DNA of 7,236 nucleotides from Holosporales bacterium (lineage in GTDB: Bacteria; Pseudomonadota; Alphaproteobacteria; RUG11792), in the NCBI GenBank assembly GCA_031263345.1, contig JAISFY010000043.1, forward strand, positions 1 to 7,236. The letters run 5' to 3'. The translations under genes were made by a program, and so were the position numbers. The notes under the pieces were generated by a model. That model ran no database searches and was not told the DNA's origin. It worked only from the letters and a program-made list of their open reading frames with translations. Within the stretch, counting starts at the first letter, position 1. Each line of letters begins with the position of its first letter. Below, one piece after another: positions 6,658 through 7,236 of the stretch.

Positions 6658-7107
6658 ATGCAGCGTATTGCAAGTGTCCTTGCAGGTATGTTTACCTCGT
6701 ATAGTGCTACGCTCATGTTAAATATATTGCTAAAAAAAGAATGGGTATCAATCGTTGGAATGGATTTGTGTGACGTATCTGAGTTTGTCGAGGCGAAATT
6801 TGTTGGTAAGGGGAGTATCGATGTTCATTGTTGTATCGTAGGATCTGCTTCAATTCAAGCGAGAGGTCTGGAAAAAGACATCGCCGAACGTGTAAGGACA
6901 CTGACCTCCAGTCAGAATGTTAGAATTTTCTTTAAACAATGCAGCTCGATTCCAGGCCGAAAAGCGAAGCTAGCAATGCTAAGCTTTGATAACAATCCAG
7001 ACCTGGAGGTGGTAGAACGTAGCTATAGTATAGACGTACCAATTAGAAACGATAAATTACGGGCTGCTTTGGTATCTCTCGGAGGGGCTATCCAGGATGC
7101 CGCGTAG
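6658..7107 (+). CDS. dciA: DUF721/DciA-like protein, probable replicative helicase loader
   Basis: Probable divergent DciA, the ancestral bacterial protein that helps load the DnaB helicase at replication start. The 149-residue product follows the alphaproteobacterial DUF721 plan. An N-terminal helix leads to EWVSIVG (28-34), the W-x-x-IVG hallmark. A beta-hairpin region follows (EAKFVGKGSIDVHCCI), then an Ala-rich helix (SASIQARGLEKDIAERVRTL, 63-82) and the strand NVRIFFKQ (87-94). After a linker, the C-terminal segment KLRAALVSLGGAI (133-145) matches the LxxALxxLGxxV tail of alphaproteobacterial members. The ATG at 6658 is preferred over an in-frame TTG at 6586. The TTG would put codons across the leader dyad and only about two bases from the predicted transcription start. 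There is no Shine-Dalgarno sequence. It is divergent from uvrB by 136 bp. Assignment rests on pattern matching by eye. Confidence 0.7.
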   Translation: MQRIASVLAGMFTSYSATLMLNILLKKEWVSIVGMDLCDVSEFVEAKFVGKGSIDVHCCIVGSASIQARGLEKDIAERVRTLTSSQNVRIFFKQCSSIPGRKAKLAMLSFDNNPDLEVVERSYSIDVPIRNDKLRAALVSLGGAIQDAA

Positions 7108-7158
7108 CGATCCAATTGGTTCCGTCATATCCGCTGTGTAAATTAGAAAAAGCTTAGG

Positions 7159-7187
7159 TTGATGGAATGTGGGTAAGTTTTGATAAA
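7159..7187 (+). promoter_or_regulatory. Possible promoter interleaved with the DnaA-box palindrome
   Basis: TTGATG (7159-7164) and GATAAA (7182-7187) are 17 bases apart, each matching four of six consensus bases. The spacer holds the left DnaA-box-like arm. It could drive a gene beyond the window edge; this is weak evidence. Confidence 0.22.
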
Positions 7188-7199
7188 CTTATCCACATT
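7166..7199. promoter_or_regulatory. 15-bp inverted repeat carrying an exact DnaA box
   Basis: AATGTGGGTAAGTTT (7166-7180) and AAACTTATCCACATT (7185-7199) are inverted copies with one mismatch, which is a G-U pair in RNA, around the loop TGAT. The right arm contains TTATCCACA (7189-7197), an exact consensus DnaA box. The left arm contains its near match TTACCCACA on the other strand (7168-7176). The repeat starts 59 bases after the stop of the dciA-like gene. No U-run follows in either direction, so it is not a classic intrinsic terminator, although a 3'-end hairpin is a fair alternative. Confidence 0.6.
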
Positions 7200-7236
7200 C
7201 AATGCAACTAAGGGTAGGTAACACTGTTTTAATTTA

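Noticed and set aside
6522..6716. Upstream extension of uvrB to an ATG at 6716
   Set aside because: The extra 65 residues have no UvrB similarity and overlap the dciA-like gene. The family N-terminus begins at 6521.
1..7236. tRNA, rRNA, riboswitch, CRISPR array, insertion sequence or phage remnant
   Set aside because: No cloverleaf-like segment, regularly spaced repeats, transposase motifs or terminal inverted repeats with target duplications were seen in the non-coding stretches.

Overview
This window is moderately AT-rich and packed with ordinary chromosomal genes of a Gram-negative bacterium. A CMP-Kdo synthetase implies an LPS outer membrane. The last gene has the layout of alphaproteobacterial DciA (DUF721): a W-x-x-IVG core and an LRAALVSLGGAI-type C-terminal tail. 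Low GC, scrambled gene order and the absence of visible Shine-Dalgarno sequences fit a host-associated alphaproteobacterium (Holosporales- or Rickettsiales-like). That placement is inference, not something the sequence proves.

Layout: (1) 1-99, the 3' end of a gene for a membrane-anchored protein, with a 12-bp tandem duplication in its tail. (2) 100-378, an intergenic stretch with an AT-rich interrupted inverted repeat. (3) 379-2151 (+), a SulP/SLC26-type anion transporter with a C-terminal STAS domain. (4) 3939-2240 (-), a probable two-gene unit, kdsB then mltG, linking LPS core synthesis and peptidoglycan strand release. (5) 3995-4576 (+), an orphan prepilin-like protein with a type IV/II leader, divergent from kdsB. 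(6) 6521-4566 (-), uvrB, whose 3' end overlaps the prepilin gene by 11 bp. (7) 6658-7107 (+), a divergent dciA-like helicase-loader gene. (8) 7108-7236, a non-coding tail with a 15-bp inverted repeat whose right arm is an exact TTATCCACA DnaA box.

Apart from kdsB-mltG, the genes look like independent housekeeping functions: envelope, transport, nucleotide excision repair and replication. I see no phage, insertion sequence, CRISPR, toxin-antitoxin or defence module, and no convincing new multigene system. The points most worth a second look are the DnaA-box palindrome beside the dciA-like gene, the dyad in the uvrB/dciA divergent region, the general lack of Shine-Dalgarno sequences, and the orphan prepilin-like protein.
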